A DNA stretch of 64,000 nucleotides from Sedimenticola hydrogenitrophicus (GCF_025175675.1 NZ_JANIOA010000005.1:1-64000), one strand, 5' to 3'; counted from the first letter of the stretch, positions 51,714-63,184 are shown. A program made the numbers and translations. The notes: generated from the sequence alone by a model not told the origin.

Positions 51714-53150
51714 TCAGAGCTTTTTCAGCAGCAGTTCATTGACCTGGTTCGGATTGGCCTTGCCCTTGGACTGCTTCATCACTTGGCCGACGAAGAAGCC
51801 AAGCATCTTGGGCCGCTTCTTTTCGTCCGCATTGCGGTAATTGGCCACCTGTTCCGCATTGACCGCCAACACCGCGTCCACTACCGCCTCGATCGCCCCG
51901 CTGTCGGTGATCTGCTTCAGCCCTTGCGCCTCGATGATCCGGTCGGCGCTGCCTTCGCCGGCCCACATCGCCTCGAACACCTGCTTGGCGATCCGGCCGG
52001 AGATGGTCTTGTCGACGATGCGCAGCAGCATGCCACCCAGTTGCTCGGCGCTGACCGGACTCTGCTCCAGCGCCAGCCCGGCCTTGTTCAGGGCCCCGGA
52101 AAACTCCCCCATCACCCAGTTGGCCACCAGCTTGGCGTCGCCCGCCACCTTCGCCGCCAGTTCGAAATAGTCCGCCAGCCCCTTGCTGGCGGTAAGAACT
52201 GCGGCGTCGTAGCTGCTCAGTCCGTAGTCCCGGGCAAAGCGGGCCCGCTTGGCGTCGGGCAACTCCGGCATGCCCGCCCGGACCGCTTCCATCAGGCCCG
52301 CATCCAGCTCCACCGGCAGCAGATCCGGGTCGGGAAAATAGCGGTAATCGTTGGCCTCCTCCTTGGAGCGCATGGAGCGGGTCTCATCCTTGTCGGCATC
52401 ATACAGCCGGGTCTCCTGCACCACCGTGCCGCCGCCCTCGATCAGGTCGATTTGGCGCTCCACCTCGATATTGATGGCGCGCTCCAGAAAGCGGAAGGAG
52501 TTCAGATTCTTCAGCTCGGCGCGGGTACCCAGCGGCCCACCCTTGGGCCTGACCGAGACATTGGCATCGCAACGGAATGACCCCTCCTGCATGTTGCCGT
52601 CGCAGATCCCCAGATACTGGACGATCTGATGGATCTTCTTCGCATAGGCCACCGCCTCCTTGGCGGAACGCATATCCGGCTCCGAGACGATCTCCAGCAG
52701 CGGCGTGCCGGCCCGGTTCAGGTCCACCCCGGTCATGCCATGAAAATCCTCATGCAGCGATTTCCCTGCATCCTCCTCCAGGTGGGCGCGGGTCACCCCG
52801 ACCGGCTTCAGCGTACCGTCTTCCAGCTCGATCTCCACCCGGCCCTTGCCGACGATGGGCAGCTCGAACTGGCTGATCTGGTAGCCCTTGGGTAGGTCCG
52901 GGTAGAAGTAGTTTTTACGCGCGAACACCGAGCGCGTGGCGATCTCCGCCTCGATCGCCACGCCGAAGGTGATGGCCATGCGCACCACCTCCCGGTTCAG
53001 TACCGGCAATACCCCCGGCAGGCCGAGATCGATAGTGCACGCCTGGGTATTGGGTTCCGCCCCGAAGGCGGTGGAGGCCCCGGAAAAGATCTTGGATCTG
53101 GTCGCCAGCTGGGCATGGATCTCCAGCCCGATTACGGTTTCCCATTGCAT
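51714..53150 (-). CDS. gatB: Aspartyl/glutamyl-tRNA amidotransferase subunit B
   Basis: 478 residues. Subunit of GatCAB, which converts misacylated Asp-tRNA(Asn) and Glu-tRNA(Gln) to the amide forms. Signatures: [22 protein letters not shown] at the start, [33 protein letters not shown] and the C-terminal tRNA-binding YqeY-like domain ([16 protein letters not shown]). The order gatC-gatA-gatB is standard. Stop codons and spacing to gatA (24 bases) agree with an operon. Confidence 0.97.
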   Translation of the reverse strand: MQWETVIGLEIHAQLATRSKIFSGASTAFGAEPNTQACTIDLGLPGVLPVLNREVVRMAITFGVAIEAEIATRSVFARKNYFYPDLPKGYQISQFELPIVGKGRVEIELEDGTLKPVGVTRAHLEEDAGKSLHEDFHGMTGVDLNRAGTPLLEIVSEPDMRSAKEAVAYAKKIHQIVQYLGICDGNMQEGSFRCDANVSVRPKGGPLGTRAELKNLNSFRFLERAINIEVERQIDLIEGGGTVVQETRLYDADKDETRSMRSKEEANDYRYFPDPDLLPVELDAGLMEAVRAGMPELPDAKRARFARDYGLSSYDAAVLTASKGLADYFELAAKVAGDAKLVANWVMGEFSGALNKAGLALEQSPVSAEQLGGMLLRIVDKTISGRIAKQVFEAMWAGEGSADRIIEAQGLKQITDSGAIEAVVDAVLAVNAEQVANYRNADEKKRPKMLGFFVGQVMKQSKGKANPNQVNELLLKKL

Positions 53151-53174
53151 ATGCTGTCTCTATATCCGTCTATG

Positions 53175-54629
53175 TTACTCAAAACCGGCCGGGGTGGCCG
53201 TGTGCCAGTTGGTCGCCTGCTGCAGCTGGTGGGCTACGTTCAACAAGCGCGCCTCCTGGAAATAGTTTCCGATCAGCTGCAGACCCACCGGCATGCCATT
53301 GATCGGCCGTACCGGGATCGACATGCCCGGCAGACCAGCCAGGTTCACCGCAATGGTGTAGATATCCGACAGATACATGGTGACCGGGTCCGCTGCCTTC
53401 TCGCCAATGCCGAAGGCGGTCGAGGGCGCTGTCGGCCCCATGATCACGTCCACCCGCTCGAAAGCGGCGCGAAAATCGTCCGAGATCAGGTGGCGGATCT
53501 TCTGCGCCTTCAGGTAATAGGCGTCGTAATAACCGGCAGACAGGGCGTAGGTGCCGATCATGATGCGCCGCTTCACCTCGGCCCCGAAGCCCTCGCCCCG
53601 GGAGCGCTTGTAGAGATCCTCCAGGTCGCGCGGTTCGCTGCAGCGGTAGCCGTAGCGTACCCCGTCAAAGCGCGACAGGTTGGAAGAGCACTCTGCCGGT
53701 GCCACCACATAATAGGTTGGCACGCCCAGGTGGGTATTGGGCAGGCTGATCTCCACCAGTTCCGCGCCCAGGCGCACGTACTCGTCCAGCGCCAGCTGAA
53801 TGGAATCGGCAATCGCCGTCTCCAGCCCCTCGCCCAGGTACTCCTTCGGCACGCCGATACGCAACCCGTTCAGGTCATCGTTCAGGGTCGCGGCATAGTC
53901 GGGAACCGGCTGTTCGGCACTGGTGGAGTCGCGGCTGTCGAAACCGGCCATCACCTGCAGCAGGGTCGCGGCATCCTCGGCACTGCGCGCCATCGGTCCG
54001 CCCTGGTCCAGGGAGGAGGCGAAGGCGATCATGCCGTAGCGTGACACCCGGCCATAGGTGGGTTTCAGCCCGGTGATACCACAGAAGGCGGCCGGCTGGC
54101 GAATCGACCCGCCGGTATCGGTGCCGGTGGCGGCAACGCAGAGGCGCGCCGCCACTGCGGCGGCCGATCCCCCGGAGGAGCCCCCCGGGACGGCACCCGC
54201 CTGCCAGGGATTGTGCACCGGCCCGTAGAAACTGTTCTCGTTGGACGAACCCATGGCAAACTCGTCCATGTTGGACTTGCCCAGCATCACCGCCCCGGCC
54301 TGCTTCAGCAACTCCACCACGTGGGCGTCATAGGGGGCGATGAAGTTATCCAGCATCTTCGACCCGCAGCTGGTTTTCACTCCGTCGGTGCAGAAGATGT
54401 CCTTGTGGATGATCGGAATACCGAGCAGCTGTCCGGCATCGCCGGCGCGTATCCGCCGGTCCGCCAGTTCCGCCTCCTGCAGGGCGGTCTCCTCGCAGAC
54501 ACTGATCAGGCAGTTCAGCTGCGGATTGTGACTGGCGATCCGGTCGAGGTGGGTCCGAGTGAGTTCCACGCTGGTGAATTCACCGGCCCGCAGGCCAAGC
54601 GCCAGCTCCGCGATACTCTTGTTATGCAT
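53175..54629 (-). CDS. gatA: Glutamyl-tRNA(Gln) amidotransferase subunit A
   Basis: 484 residues. Amidase-signature subunit that releases ammonia from glutamine. The catalytic Ser-cisSer-Lys region includes [21 protein letters not shown] (Lys) and [16 protein letters not shown] (cis-Ser) with [16 protein letters not shown] carrying the nucleophile Ser. The N-terminal [23 protein letters not shown] is typical. A 199-base gap with REP-like repeats separates it from gatC, so transcription coupling may be weakened. Confidence 0.97.
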   Translation of the reverse strand: MHNKSIAELALGLRAGEFTSVELTRTHLDRIASHNPQLNCLISVCEETALQEAELADRRIRAGDAGQLLGIPIIHKDIFCTDGVKTSCGSKMLDNFIAPYDAHVVELLKQAGAVMLGKSNMDEFAMGSSNENSFYGPVHNPWQAGAVPGGSSGGSAAAVAARLCVAATGTDTGGSIRQPAAFCGITGLKPTYGRVSRYGMIAFASSLDQGGPMARSAEDAATLLQVMAGFDSRDSTSAEQPVPDYAATLNDDLNGLRIGVPKEYLGEGLETAIADSIQLALDEYVRLGAELVEISLPNTHLGVPTYYVVAPAECSSNLSRFDGVRYGYRCSEPRDLEDLYKRSRGEGFGAEVKRRIMIGTYALSAGYYDAYYLKAQKIRHLISDDFRAAFERVDVIMGPTAPSTAFGIGEKAADPVTMYLSDIYTIAVNLAGLPGMSIPVRPINGMPVGLQLIGNYFQEARLLNVAHQLQQATNWHTATPAGFE

Positions 54630-54690
54630 ACATTTTACCCATCACAAACATTAACCAAACAGACAACCACACAGGGGTCGTAACCACACA

Positions 54691-54797
54691 GGGGTCGGAG
54701 TCAAGCCGCCTACGGTCAGAAAGAATTTACTGCCGCCGGTGAGCGGCTTGACTCCGACCCCTTCCCCGCTGGTCCGAGCGGCTTGACTCCGCCCCCT
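54691..54797. repeat. GGGGTCGGAGTCAA inverted repeat cluster (REP-like)
   Basis: GGGGTCGGAGTCAAGCCGC (54691-54709) pairs perfectly with GCGGCTTGACTCCGACCCC (54743-54761). A third, slightly changed arm follows at about 54779-54797 and a truncated GGGGTCG precedes at 54674. It shares its core with the repeat at 14489-14565. It is located between gatC and gatA. Confidence 0.7.
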
Positions 54798-54828
54798 TCC
54801 CCGCTCGACCCCTTGCCAGAAAACCGCG

Positions 54829-55116
54829 TTACTCGATCACCCGGGGCACCAGATAGAGCCCCTCCTCGGTGAGCGGCGCGATCGCCTGGAACTTCTCCCG
54901 CTGATCCGTTTCGCTCACCGCATCCTCCCGCACCCGCTGCACCATGTGCAGCGGGTGGGCCATAGGCTCGACCCCCGTGGTATCGGCCGTCTCCATCTGC
55001 GCCACCAGGTGCAGGATATTCGACAGATCGGCGGTGACCGCCTCCAGCTCATCCTCGCTCACGGCCAGACGCGCCAGATGGGCAATCTTCTCAACATCGG
55101 ATCTTTCCAGCGACAT
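54829..55116 (-). CDS. gatC: Aspartyl/glutamyl-tRNA amidotransferase subunit C
   Basis: 95 residues, the normal size. [40 protein letters not shown] is a typical GatC N-terminus, and [11 protein letters not shown] its C-terminus. It stabilises the GatA-GatB interface. It is the first gene of the gat operon, divergent from mreB. Confidence 0.95.
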   Translation of the reverse strand: MSLERSDVEKIAHLARLAVSEDELEAVTADLSNILHLVAQMETADTTGVEPMAHPLHMVQRVREDAVSETDQREKFQAIAPLTEEGLYLVPRVIE

Positions 55117-56576
<1,460 letters not shown>

Positions 56577-56618
56577 TGCCGTCAGGCGCTGATCAGAAGT
56601 TTAAGAGGCTGATCCCCT

Positions 56619-57527
56619 ATTAAACCGATCTTTACACAAGGTCCGTCCATCAGTATCCGCGTACTGCTCGCCGTGGTGCTTTCGCTCGCCCTCATGATCA
56701 TCGATCACCGCCAGCACCACCTCGAGTCGGTCCGCTCCGTCCTCTCCACCATCACCTATCCGTTGCAGTTTGTGGCCAATCTGCCCATCGCCATCGGTTA
56801 CTGGGCCTCCGAGACATTCGCCACCCGCACCCGCCTGCAGGAGGAGAACCGGGAACTGCACCGGGAGAACCTGCTGCTGCAGGGCCGGCAGCAGAAACTG
56901 GCGGCCCTGGAGGCGGAGAACATGCGCCTGCGGGATCTGCTCGACTCCTCTTTCAAGCTCGGCGACCGGGTGCTGATCGCCGAGCTGATCGCGGTGGACA
57001 TGGACCCGTACCGCCAGTTGGTGCTGCTGAACAAGGGCTCCAACTCCGGCATCTACAAGGGCCAGCCGGTGCTGCACGCCAACGCGGTCATGGGCCAGGT
57101 GGTGCATGTCAACCGCTTCACCTCCTCGGTGCTGATGATCACCGACGCCAGCCATGCGCTGCCGATCCAGGTGAACCGCAACGGCCTGCGCACCGTAGCC
57201 ATCGGTACCGGGCACATCAATGAACTGGAGCTGCCGAATCTGCCGAACAATGCCGACATCAAGGTGGGTGACCTGCTGGTCACCTCCGGGCTGGGTGGAC
57301 GCTTCCCATCCGGCTACCCGGTCGCCACGGTGACCACCATTACCCGCGAACCGGGCGAACCCTTCGCCCGCATCAGGGCCCAGCCCAGCGCCCACCTGGA
57401 ACGCGCCCGCGAGGCGCTGCTGGTGTGGACGCTGACACCGCCGGACCAGGACGCCGCCGCGGAGACAGACGCGGCCCCGGAGACGTCCGGGCAGGCCGCG
57501 GTACAGACACCGGCGGGGGAGCCATGA
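56619..57527 (+). CDS. mreC: Rod-shape-determining protein MreC, apparent ATT start
   Basis: The conserved MreC N-terminus is KPIFSRGPS in E. coli, after Met. Here the frame reads (ATT)KPIFTQGPSISIRVLLAVVLSLALMIID, with ATT at 56619 where the initiator should be; there is a stop codon at 56610. AAGAGG lies 10 bases upstream. The next standard start in frame is GTG at 56673, which would remove the conserved N-terminus and half of the membrane helix. With ATT the protein is 302 residues: one membrane helix, a coiled coil (RLQEENRELHRENLLLQGRQQKLAALEAENMRLRDLL) and the beta domain. It scaffolds MreB, MreD, PBP2 and RodA. Confidence 0.9.
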   Translation: MKPIFTQGPSISIRVLLAVVLSLALMIIDHRQHHLESVRSVLSTITYPLQFVANLPIAIGYWASETFATRTRLQEENRELHRENLLLQGRQQKLAALEAENMRLRDLLDSSFKLGDRVLIAELIAVDMDPYRQLVLLNKGSNSGIYKGQPVLHANAVMGQVVHVNRFTSSVLMITDASHALPIQVNRNGLRTVAIGTGHINELELPNLPNNADIKVGDLLVTSGLGGRFPSGYPVATVTTITREPGEPFARIRAQPSAHLERAREALLVWTLTPPDQDAAAETDAAPETSGQAAVQTPAGEP

Positions 57528-58012
57528 CACTGACACCCCGAAGCGGCACACCAGTCATCATTGCCAGCTTTTGCGTCGCCCTGCTGCTGGCCATCCTGCC
57601 GCTACCCGACTGGGCGCAGATGCTGCGCCCGCAGTGGTACACCCTGGTACTGATCTACTGGACCATGGCGCTGCCCCAGCGGGTCGGCGTCGGTGTCGGC
57701 TGGCTGCTCGGCATCGTGGTCGATGTGCTCTCCGGCACCCTGCTCGGGCAGCACGCCCTGTCGCTGGGGCTGATCGCCTACATCACCTTCGAAATGCATC
57801 TGCGGATCCGCCTGTTTCCCCTGTGGCAGCAGTCGCTGACCATTCTGGTACTGTTGCTGCTGGAGAAACTGCTCTCCCTCTGGGTCATGGGCGCCGTGGG
57901 TCAGCCCACGCCGCCGCTCTCCTACTGGGCGCCGCCTCTGGTCGGCATGCTCCTCTGGCCCTGGGTGTACATCGTGCTGCGGGATCTGCGACGCAAGTTC
58001 CAGGTCAGCTGA
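57524..58012 (+). CDS. mreD: Rod-shape-determining protein MreD
   Basis: 162 residues, five or so transmembrane helices, with VGVGVGWLLGIVVDVLSGTLLGQHALSLGLIAY as the conserved MreD core. The ATG overlaps the mreC stop (ATGA), and mrdA starts four bases after its stop. Integral partner of MreC in the elongasome. Confidence 0.93.
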   Translation: MTLTPRSGTPVIIASFCVALLLAILPLPDWAQMLRPQWYTLVLIYWTMALPQRVGVGVGWLLGIVVDVLSGTLLGQHALSLGLIAYITFEMHLRIRLFPLWQQSLTILVLLLLEKLLSLWVMGAVGQPTPPLSYWAPPLVGMLLWPWVYIVLRDLRRKFQVS

Positions 58013-58015
58013 GCC

Positions 58016-59860
58016 ATGTATCCGACCACGCTGAAGGATTACCTGCGCGAGAGCCACCTGTTCCGCGCGCGCGCCGTCAGTGCGACCCTGATCATCCTGC
58101 TGCTCCTGCTACTGCTGATCCTGCATCTCGCCAAGCTGCAGATTACCGACCATGCCCACTTCACCACCCTGTCGCGGGACAATCGGGTCAAGGTGGAACC
58201 GCTGCCGCCGACCCGGGGCCTGATTTACGACCGTAACGGCGTCATCCTGGCCCAGAACCTGCCGACCCACAGCCTGGAGATTACCCCGGAACGGGTCAAG
58301 GACCTGGACCGGACACTGCAGGAGCTGGGCCGGATCATCGACATCAGCGACAACGACCGGAAACGCTTTGCCCGCCTGAAAAGCCATCAGCGCCGCTTTG
58401 AGAGCATCCCCATCCGGGTCCAGCTCAGCGACGAGGAGGTGGCGCGCTTTGCCGTCAACCGCCACCGCTTCCCCGGCGTGGATATCCAGGCCAAGCTGCT
58501 GCGGGATTATCCGCTCAAGGATGTCACCGCGCATATCCTCGGCTACGTCGGCCGCATCAACAAGCGTGAACTGCAGAGCATCGATACCTCCAGTTACTCC
58601 GGGACCACACACATCGGCAAGAACGGCATCGAGAAATACTATGAAGCGGAACTGCACGGCAAAGTGGGTCTGCAACAGGTCGAGATCAATGCCCTGGGCC
58701 GGGTGATCCGGATCCTGGAAAGCGAACCGCCAGCCCCGGGTATGGACCTGCACCTGACCCTGGATGCCTCGCTGCAGCGGGTGGCCATGGAAGCGTTCGC
58801 GGAGGAAAACGGCGCGGCCGTGGCCATCGACCCGCGCACCGGGGATATCCTGGCCATGGTCAGCAAACCGGGCTTCGACCCCAACCTGTTCGTCGAGGGG
58901 ATCTCCTCGGCGGACTATGACGCGCTGCAGAATTCGGACGACATGCCCCTGTTCAATCGCGCCATTCGCGGCCAGTACCCGCCCGGCTCCACCATCAAAC
59001 CCTTCATCGGCCTGGGGGGACTGGAGAACGGCGTCATCACCACGAGCCAGAAAAAATACTGCCCCGGCTACTTCCAGCTGCCCAACCTCAGCCACAAATA
59101 CCGCGACTGGAAAAAGGCCGGCCATGGCCCTGTCGACCTGGACCAGGCCATCACCCAGTCCTGCGATGTCTACTTTTATGATCTGGCGCAGCAGATGGGG
59201 ATCGACCAGCTGTCCGAGTACCTGGCGCCGTTCGGTTTCGGCCAGAAGACCGGCGTCGATATCACCGGCGAACTGGGTGGATTATTGCCCTCCCGGGAGT
59301 GGAAAAGGGCGACCAGAAACCAGTCCTGGTATCCGGGCGAGACCCTTATCACCGGGATCGGCCAGGGCTATTTCCTGACCACACCGCTGCAGCTCGCCAG
59401 CGCCACGGCCACCCTCGCCAGCCGCGGCGCACGCGTCCGCCCGCGGATTGTCCGATCAATCCGCCGCAACGGTGAGCCGGATCCGCAGGAGCAGCCGGTC
59501 AGCCAGCAGTTGCAGATCGCCCGGCACTCCGAGGCCAATTGGGATAATATCATCGAGGCGATGCTGCAGGTCACCGAGGGAGCGCGCGGGACTGCCCGGC
59601 TGATCCGCAACGAGCAGTACCGGATTGCCGGCAAGACCGGCACCGCCCAGGTGTTCACCGTCAAGCAGGAAGAGAAATACGAGGAGGAGAAGCTGGAGAA
59701 GAAGATGCTCGACCACGCCCTTTTTATCGCCTTTGCCCCGGCCGAGGCGCCGCGTATCGCCGTCGCCGTGATCGTCGAGAACGGCGGTCACGGCGGCTCG
59801 GTGGCCGCCCCCATCGCCAAGGCCATCATGGACCACCAACTGCTCAAGGAGCGCCGCTGA
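58016..59860 (+). CDS. mrdA: Penicillin-binding protein 2
   Basis: 614 residues. Class B transpeptidase of the elongasome. An N-terminal anchor helix (LIILLLLLLLILHLAKLQ) is followed by the pedestal domain with NLPTHSLEITPERVKDL. The transpeptidase motifs are SxxK in PGSTIKPF, SCD in ITQSCDVYFYD and KTG in IAGKTGTAQV. The stop overlaps the rodA start by one base. Confidence 0.98.
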   Translation: MYPTTLKDYLRESHLFRARAVSATLIILLLLLLLILHLAKLQITDHAHFTTLSRDNRVKVEPLPPTRGLIYDRNGVILAQNLPTHSLEITPERVKDLDRTLQELGRIIDISDNDRKRFARLKSHQRRFESIPIRVQLSDEEVARFAVNRHRFPGVDIQAKLLRDYPLKDVTAHILGYVGRINKRELQSIDTSSYSGTTHIGKNGIEKYYEAELHGKVGLQQVEINALGRVIRILESEPPAPGMDLHLTLDASLQRVAMEAFAEENGAAVAIDPRTGDILAMVSKPGFDPNLFVEGISSADYDALQNSDDMPLFNRAIRGQYPPGSTIKPFIGLGGLENGVITTSQKKYCPGYFQLPNLSHKYRDWKKAGHGPVDLDQAITQSCDVYFYDLAQQMGIDQLSEYLAPFGFGQKTGVDITGELGGLLPSREWKRATRNQSWYPGETLITGIGQGYFLTTPLQLASATATLASRGARVRPRIVRSIRRNGEPDPQEQPVSQQLQIARHSEANWDNIIEAMLQVTEGARGTARLIRNEQYRIAGKTGTAQVFTVKQEEKYEEEKLEKKMLDHALFIAFAPAEAPRIAVAVIVENGGHGGSVAAPIAKAIMDHQLLKERR

Positions 59861-60996
59861 TGGCGCGCTATCAGCCGAGCGGCCTGCCGGAATCCAACCC
59901 GACCCGGGCCGAGGGGCTGCTGGCGGACCTGCACCTGGACCTCCCACTGTTGACCGGCCTGATCCTGCTGTGCGGATTCGGCCTGCTGGTGCTGTACAGC
60001 GCCAGCGGCCAGGACATGGCGGTGATCGAGCGCCAACTGATCCGCCTGGGGATCGCCTTCGCGGTGATGGTGGTGGTCGCCCAGGTGCCGCCCGCCACGC
60101 TGCGCCGCTGGGCCCCCTGGCTGTTTGCCGCCGGCATCCTGATGCTGATCGCGGTACTGGTGGCCGGACAGGTGGGCAAGGGGGCGCAGCGCTGGCTCAA
60201 CCTGGGGCTGTTCCGCTTCCAGCCGTCGGAACTGGTCAAGCTGGCGGTGCCCATGATGATCGCCTGGTTCCTGGCGGAGAAATCCCTGCCGCCGCGCTGG
60301 AGCCGCCTGGTCATCGCCGGACTGATGATCCTGGTTCCGGTGCTGCTGATCGCCCGCCAACCCGACCTCGGCACCTCGTTGCTGGTGGCCAGCGCGGGCA
60401 TCTTCGTGCTGTTTCTCGCCGGACTCAGCTGGCGCTTCATCGGCGGCATGACCGTCACCGCCATCCCGGTCTCCTGGGTCCTGTGGGAGTGGGGCATGCG
60501 CGACTACCAGCGTAACCGCGTGCTCACCTTCCTCAATCCGGAGTGGGACCCGCTGGGCACCGGTTACCACATCATCCAATCGAAAATTGCCATCGGCTCC
60601 GGCGGACTCTACGGCAAGGGGTGGCTGAACGGCACCCAGTCCTATCTGGAATTCCTCCCCGAGGGGACCACCGACTTCATCTTCGCCGTCCTCTCCGAGG
60701 AGTTCGGCTTCATCGGCATCCTGCTGTTGCTGGCGCTTTATCTGGTGATCATCCTGCGCGGCCTCTATATCGCCGCCCAGGCCCAGGACACCTTCAGCCG
60801 GCTGCTGGGCGGGGCCGTCACCATGGTGTTTTTCGTCTATCTGTTCGTGAATACCGGCATGGTCAGCGGCATTCTGCCAGTGGTCGGCGTACCGCTCCCG
60901 CTGGTCAGCTACGGCGGCACTTCGCTGGTGACCATCATGGCCGGTTTCGGTATCCTGATGTCCATACACACCCATCGCAAGCTGCTGCCCACCTAG
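59860..60996 (+). CDS. rodA: SEDS peptidoglycan polymerase RodA
   Basis: 378 residues with about ten membrane helices. The SEDS core includes GKGAQRWLNLGLFRFQPSELVKLAVPMMIAWFL, RQPDLGTSLLV and GKGWLNGTQSYLEFLPEGTTDFIFAVLSEEFGF. It polymerises glycan strands together with PBP2. The final helices contain the conserved LVSYGGTSLV. Confidence 0.97.
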   Translation: MARYQPSGLPESNPTRAEGLLADLHLDLPLLTGLILLCGFGLLVLYSASGQDMAVIERQLIRLGIAFAVMVVVAQVPPATLRRWAPWLFAAGILMLIAVLVAGQVGKGAQRWLNLGLFRFQPSELVKLAVPMMIAWFLAEKSLPPRWSRLVIAGLMILVPVLLIARQPDLGTSLLVASAGIFVLFLAGLSWRFIGGMTVTAIPVSWVLWEWGMRDYQRNRVLTFLNPEWDPLGTGYHIIQSKIAIGSGGLYGKGWLNGTQSYLEFLPEGTTDFIFAVLSEEFGFIGILLLLALYLVIILRGLYIAAQAQDTFSRLLGGAVTMVFFVYLFVNTGMVSGILPVVGVPLPLVSYGGTSLVTIMAGFGILMSIHTHRKLLPT

Positions 60997-61032
60997 CCGG
61001 CAGGCAGCGCGGTAACGCACAAGGAACAAAGC

Positions 61033-62211
61033 ATGCCCAAGACGCTGATCAAGATCCTGGCCAAAATCGGCACCCTGGCGCTGCTGTTGCACTGGAACGG
61101 AGCACTGGCCCTGGCCGCACCGACGGCGGAGGTCGAACCGCTGCTGCAGGATCTGGCCGCGGAGAAGGGCTATCCGCTCGATACCCTGCGTCAATTGCTG
61201 CAGGGCGCCAGCCGCAGTCAACTGGTGATCGACAGCCTCGACCGCCCGGCCGAGACCATCCACACCTGGAAGAGCTACCGGCCGATCTTCCTCCAGCCCA
61301 GCCGCATCGAGGCGGGGGTCGCCTACTGGGAGAAACACCGGGCGGCCCTGGAGCGGGCCGAGGCGGTCTATGGCGTGCCACCGGAGATCATCGTCGCGAT
61401 CATCGGCGTCGAAACCTTCTACGGCAAGCGCCCCGGCAGCATCCCCATCCTCGACGCCCTCTACACCCAGGCCTATCACTATCCGCGACGCTATGAATTT
61501 GGGCGTACCCAGCTGAAGGCCTTCCTGCAGATCCTGATGGAAGAGCAGATGGAGCCGGCCATGGCGCTGGGCTCCTATGCCGGCGCCATGGGCACCCCGC
61601 AGTTCATCCCCACCAGCTATCTCAGCTACGCGGTGGATTTCGACGGAGACGGCAAGCGCGATATCTGGGGCAATGATGCCGATGTCATCGGCAGCGTGGC
61701 CAACTACTTCAGCCGCCACAACTGGCGCCCGGGGGAGGCCGTGGCCTTGCCGGCCAGGCGCCTGGAACCGGGGCAATCCTTTTATATCGAACCGGCGCAG
61801 CGGGCGGCGGCGCCCAACACACCGCTGCTTGAGCTGGCGGCGTCCGGCATAGTCGACACCCCCGCTGCCGCGGCAGATGACGCCAAGGCGACCGTCATCC
61901 ACTTCCAGGGCGCGGAGGGCTCCGAGTTCTGGCTGGGTCTGAATAACTTTTACGTCATCACCCGTTACAATCACAGCAATCTCTACGCCATGGCGGTCTA
62001 CCAGTTGAGCCAGGAGATCCGGGCGCTTAGGGCCCGCGCAAGAATAAGTTCCTGTATTCGGTCGCCCCTGGACCCCGCTGGCGGCGTTACGCTTTTTGGC
62101 AAGGGAGCGGCCATTGCCTGCAAAGCGTGCCTTGCCAGCGGGGCCCACGAACGCCCTCGGTACTACGGAATTATTCTTGCGCGGGCCCTTAAAAACGGGA
62201 CGTCCGGCTGA
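61033..62211 (+). CDS. mltB: Lytic murein transglycosylase B with element-encoded C-terminal insertion
   Basis: 392 residues. Signal sequence near the N-terminus, then the GH103-type core: IVAIIGVETFYGKRPG with the catalytic Glu, AMGTPQFIPTSYLSYAVDFDGDGKRDIW and YNHSNLYAMAVYQLSQEIR. MltB normally ends about there. Here 53 extra codons come from a 159-base palindromic element inserted in frame; without it the protein would end EIRALKNGTSG (339 residues). The insertion lies after the last conserved helix, so activity is probably kept. rlpA begins within the stop codon. Confidence 0.93.
   Translation: MPKTLIKILAKIGTLALLLHWNGALALAAPTAEVEPLLQDLAAEKGYPLDTLRQLLQGASRSQLVIDSLDRPAETIHTWKSYRPIFLQPSRIEAGVAYWEKHRAALERAEAVYGVPPEIIVAIIGVETFYGKRPGSIPILDALYTQAYHYPRRYEFGRTQLKAFLQILMEEQMEPAMALGSYAGAMGTPQFIPTSYLSYAVDFDGDGKRDIWGNDADVIGSVANYFSRHNWRPGEAVALPARRLEPGQSFYIEPAQRAAAPNTPLLELAASGIVDTPAAAADDAKATVIHFQGAEGSEFWLGLNNFYVITRYNHSNLYAMAVYQLSQEIRALRARARISSCIRSPLDPAGGVTLFGKGAAIACKACLASGAHERPRYYGIILARALKNGTSG
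62030..62188. mobile_element. Palindromic element inserted in frame into mltB
   Basis: The ends GGGCCCGCGCAAGAATAA (62030-62047) and TTATTCTTGCGCGGGCCC (62171-62188) are perfect 18-base inverted repeats, flanked on both sides by TTA. The inner arms ACCCCGCTGGC and GCCAGCGGGG also pair. The length, 159, is a multiple of three and the mltB frame has no stop in it. It resembles in behaviour the in-frame palindromic elements known from Rickettsia, though no sequence relation is claimed. Confidence 0.8.
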
Positions 62212-63068
62212 TGGCCGCCGGCATGCCGGGAAAAGCGCTGTTGCTGGGACTGGCCTGCGCCACGCTGCTGGCGGCCTGTTCAATCCGCCCCTCCCTGCCG
62301 CCCGGCTTTCCGGACAGTAGCGACAGCGCACCGGCGCGGCGACTCGATCCCAATGCCATCGCCAATGCCACGCCGCGGGTCGAGCCGGTCAGCCGGCGCG
62401 GCAACCCGGCCTCCTATGTAGTGCTCGGCCAGCGCTACCACACCCTGCCGAGCAGCCGCGGCTATGTGGAGCGGGGCATCGCCTCCTGGTACGGCACCAA
62501 GTTTCACGGCCGCGCCACCAGCAGCGGCGAACCCTACGACATGTACGCCATGACCGCCGCGCACAAGAGCCTGCCGCTGCCTACCTATGTCCAGGTGACC
62601 AATCTGCGCAACGGCCGCACGGCCATCGTCAAGGTGAACGACCGCGGCCCGTTCCATAACAACCGGCTGATCGACCTCTCCTATGCGGCGGCCACCAAAC
62701 TGGGCATTCTCGGTGAAGGCACCGGCCTAGTGGAGGTGCGGGCCCTGGATCCCGGCGGCCCGCCCGGACAGGTGCCGGCCGCGCCTCCGCCAGCCCCGCT
62801 CAGTCCGCTCATCCAGGCCAGTCATCCGGCGGCCCCCGGGCTGTTCATTCAGGTTGGCGCCTTCAGCAGCCGGCACAACGCCAACCAGCTGAGCCTGCGG
62901 CTGGCCGGCTCGCTGGGCGAGAAGGTGCGCATCCAGCAGATCGACAACCGCGGACAGCCACTGTTTCGGGTGCAGATCGGCCCCCTGGCCGATGTGGAAC
63001 AGGTGGACCACTTGAGCGCCAGCCTGCCCCGGCTGGGCATTGTCGATACGCAGGTGATAATCGACTGA
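62211..63068 (+). CDS. rlpA: RlpA septal-ring lipoprotein with SPOR domain
   Basis: 285 residues. The lipobox LLAACS marks an outer membrane lipoprotein. The double-psi beta-barrel has ERGIASWYGTKFHGRATSSGEPYDMYAMTAAHKSLPLP and VKVNDRGPFHNNRLIDLSYAAA, with the conserved Asp of the lytic site. A Pro-rich linker leads to a SPOR domain (LFIQVGAFSSRHNANQLSLRL) that binds denuded septal glycan. Its ATG shares a base with the mltB stop. Confidence 0.94.
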   Translation: MAAGMPGKALLLGLACATLLAACSIRPSLPPGFPDSSDSAPARRLDPNAIANATPRVEPVSRRGNPASYVVLGQRYHTLPSSRGYVERGIASWYGTKFHGRATSSGEPYDMYAMTAAHKSLPLPTYVQVTNLRNGRTAIVKVNDRGPFHNNRLIDLSYAAATKLGILGEGTGLVEVRALDPGGPPGQVPAAPPPAPLSPLIQASHPAAPGLFIQVGAFSSRHNANQLSLRLAGSLGEKVRIQQIDNRGQPLFRVQIGPLADVEQVDHLSASLPRLGIVDTQVIID

Positions 63069-63184
63069 AATCCGCCGCCCTGGCGTGAGGGAGACGCCGA
63101 AACCCGGCCAGCAGCCCGAAGTGTGTACGGCCACCGCGATTTTGATCGCGCATTCGCGTTAGAATAAGCCAACATTCCTCGATT

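Noticed and set aside
59788-62331. An 847-codon open frame on the minus strand across rodA and mltB
   Set aside because: It lies opposite three firmly identified genes, has low-complexity Gln/His/Gly-rich composition and no recognisable domain; it is a high-GC shadow.
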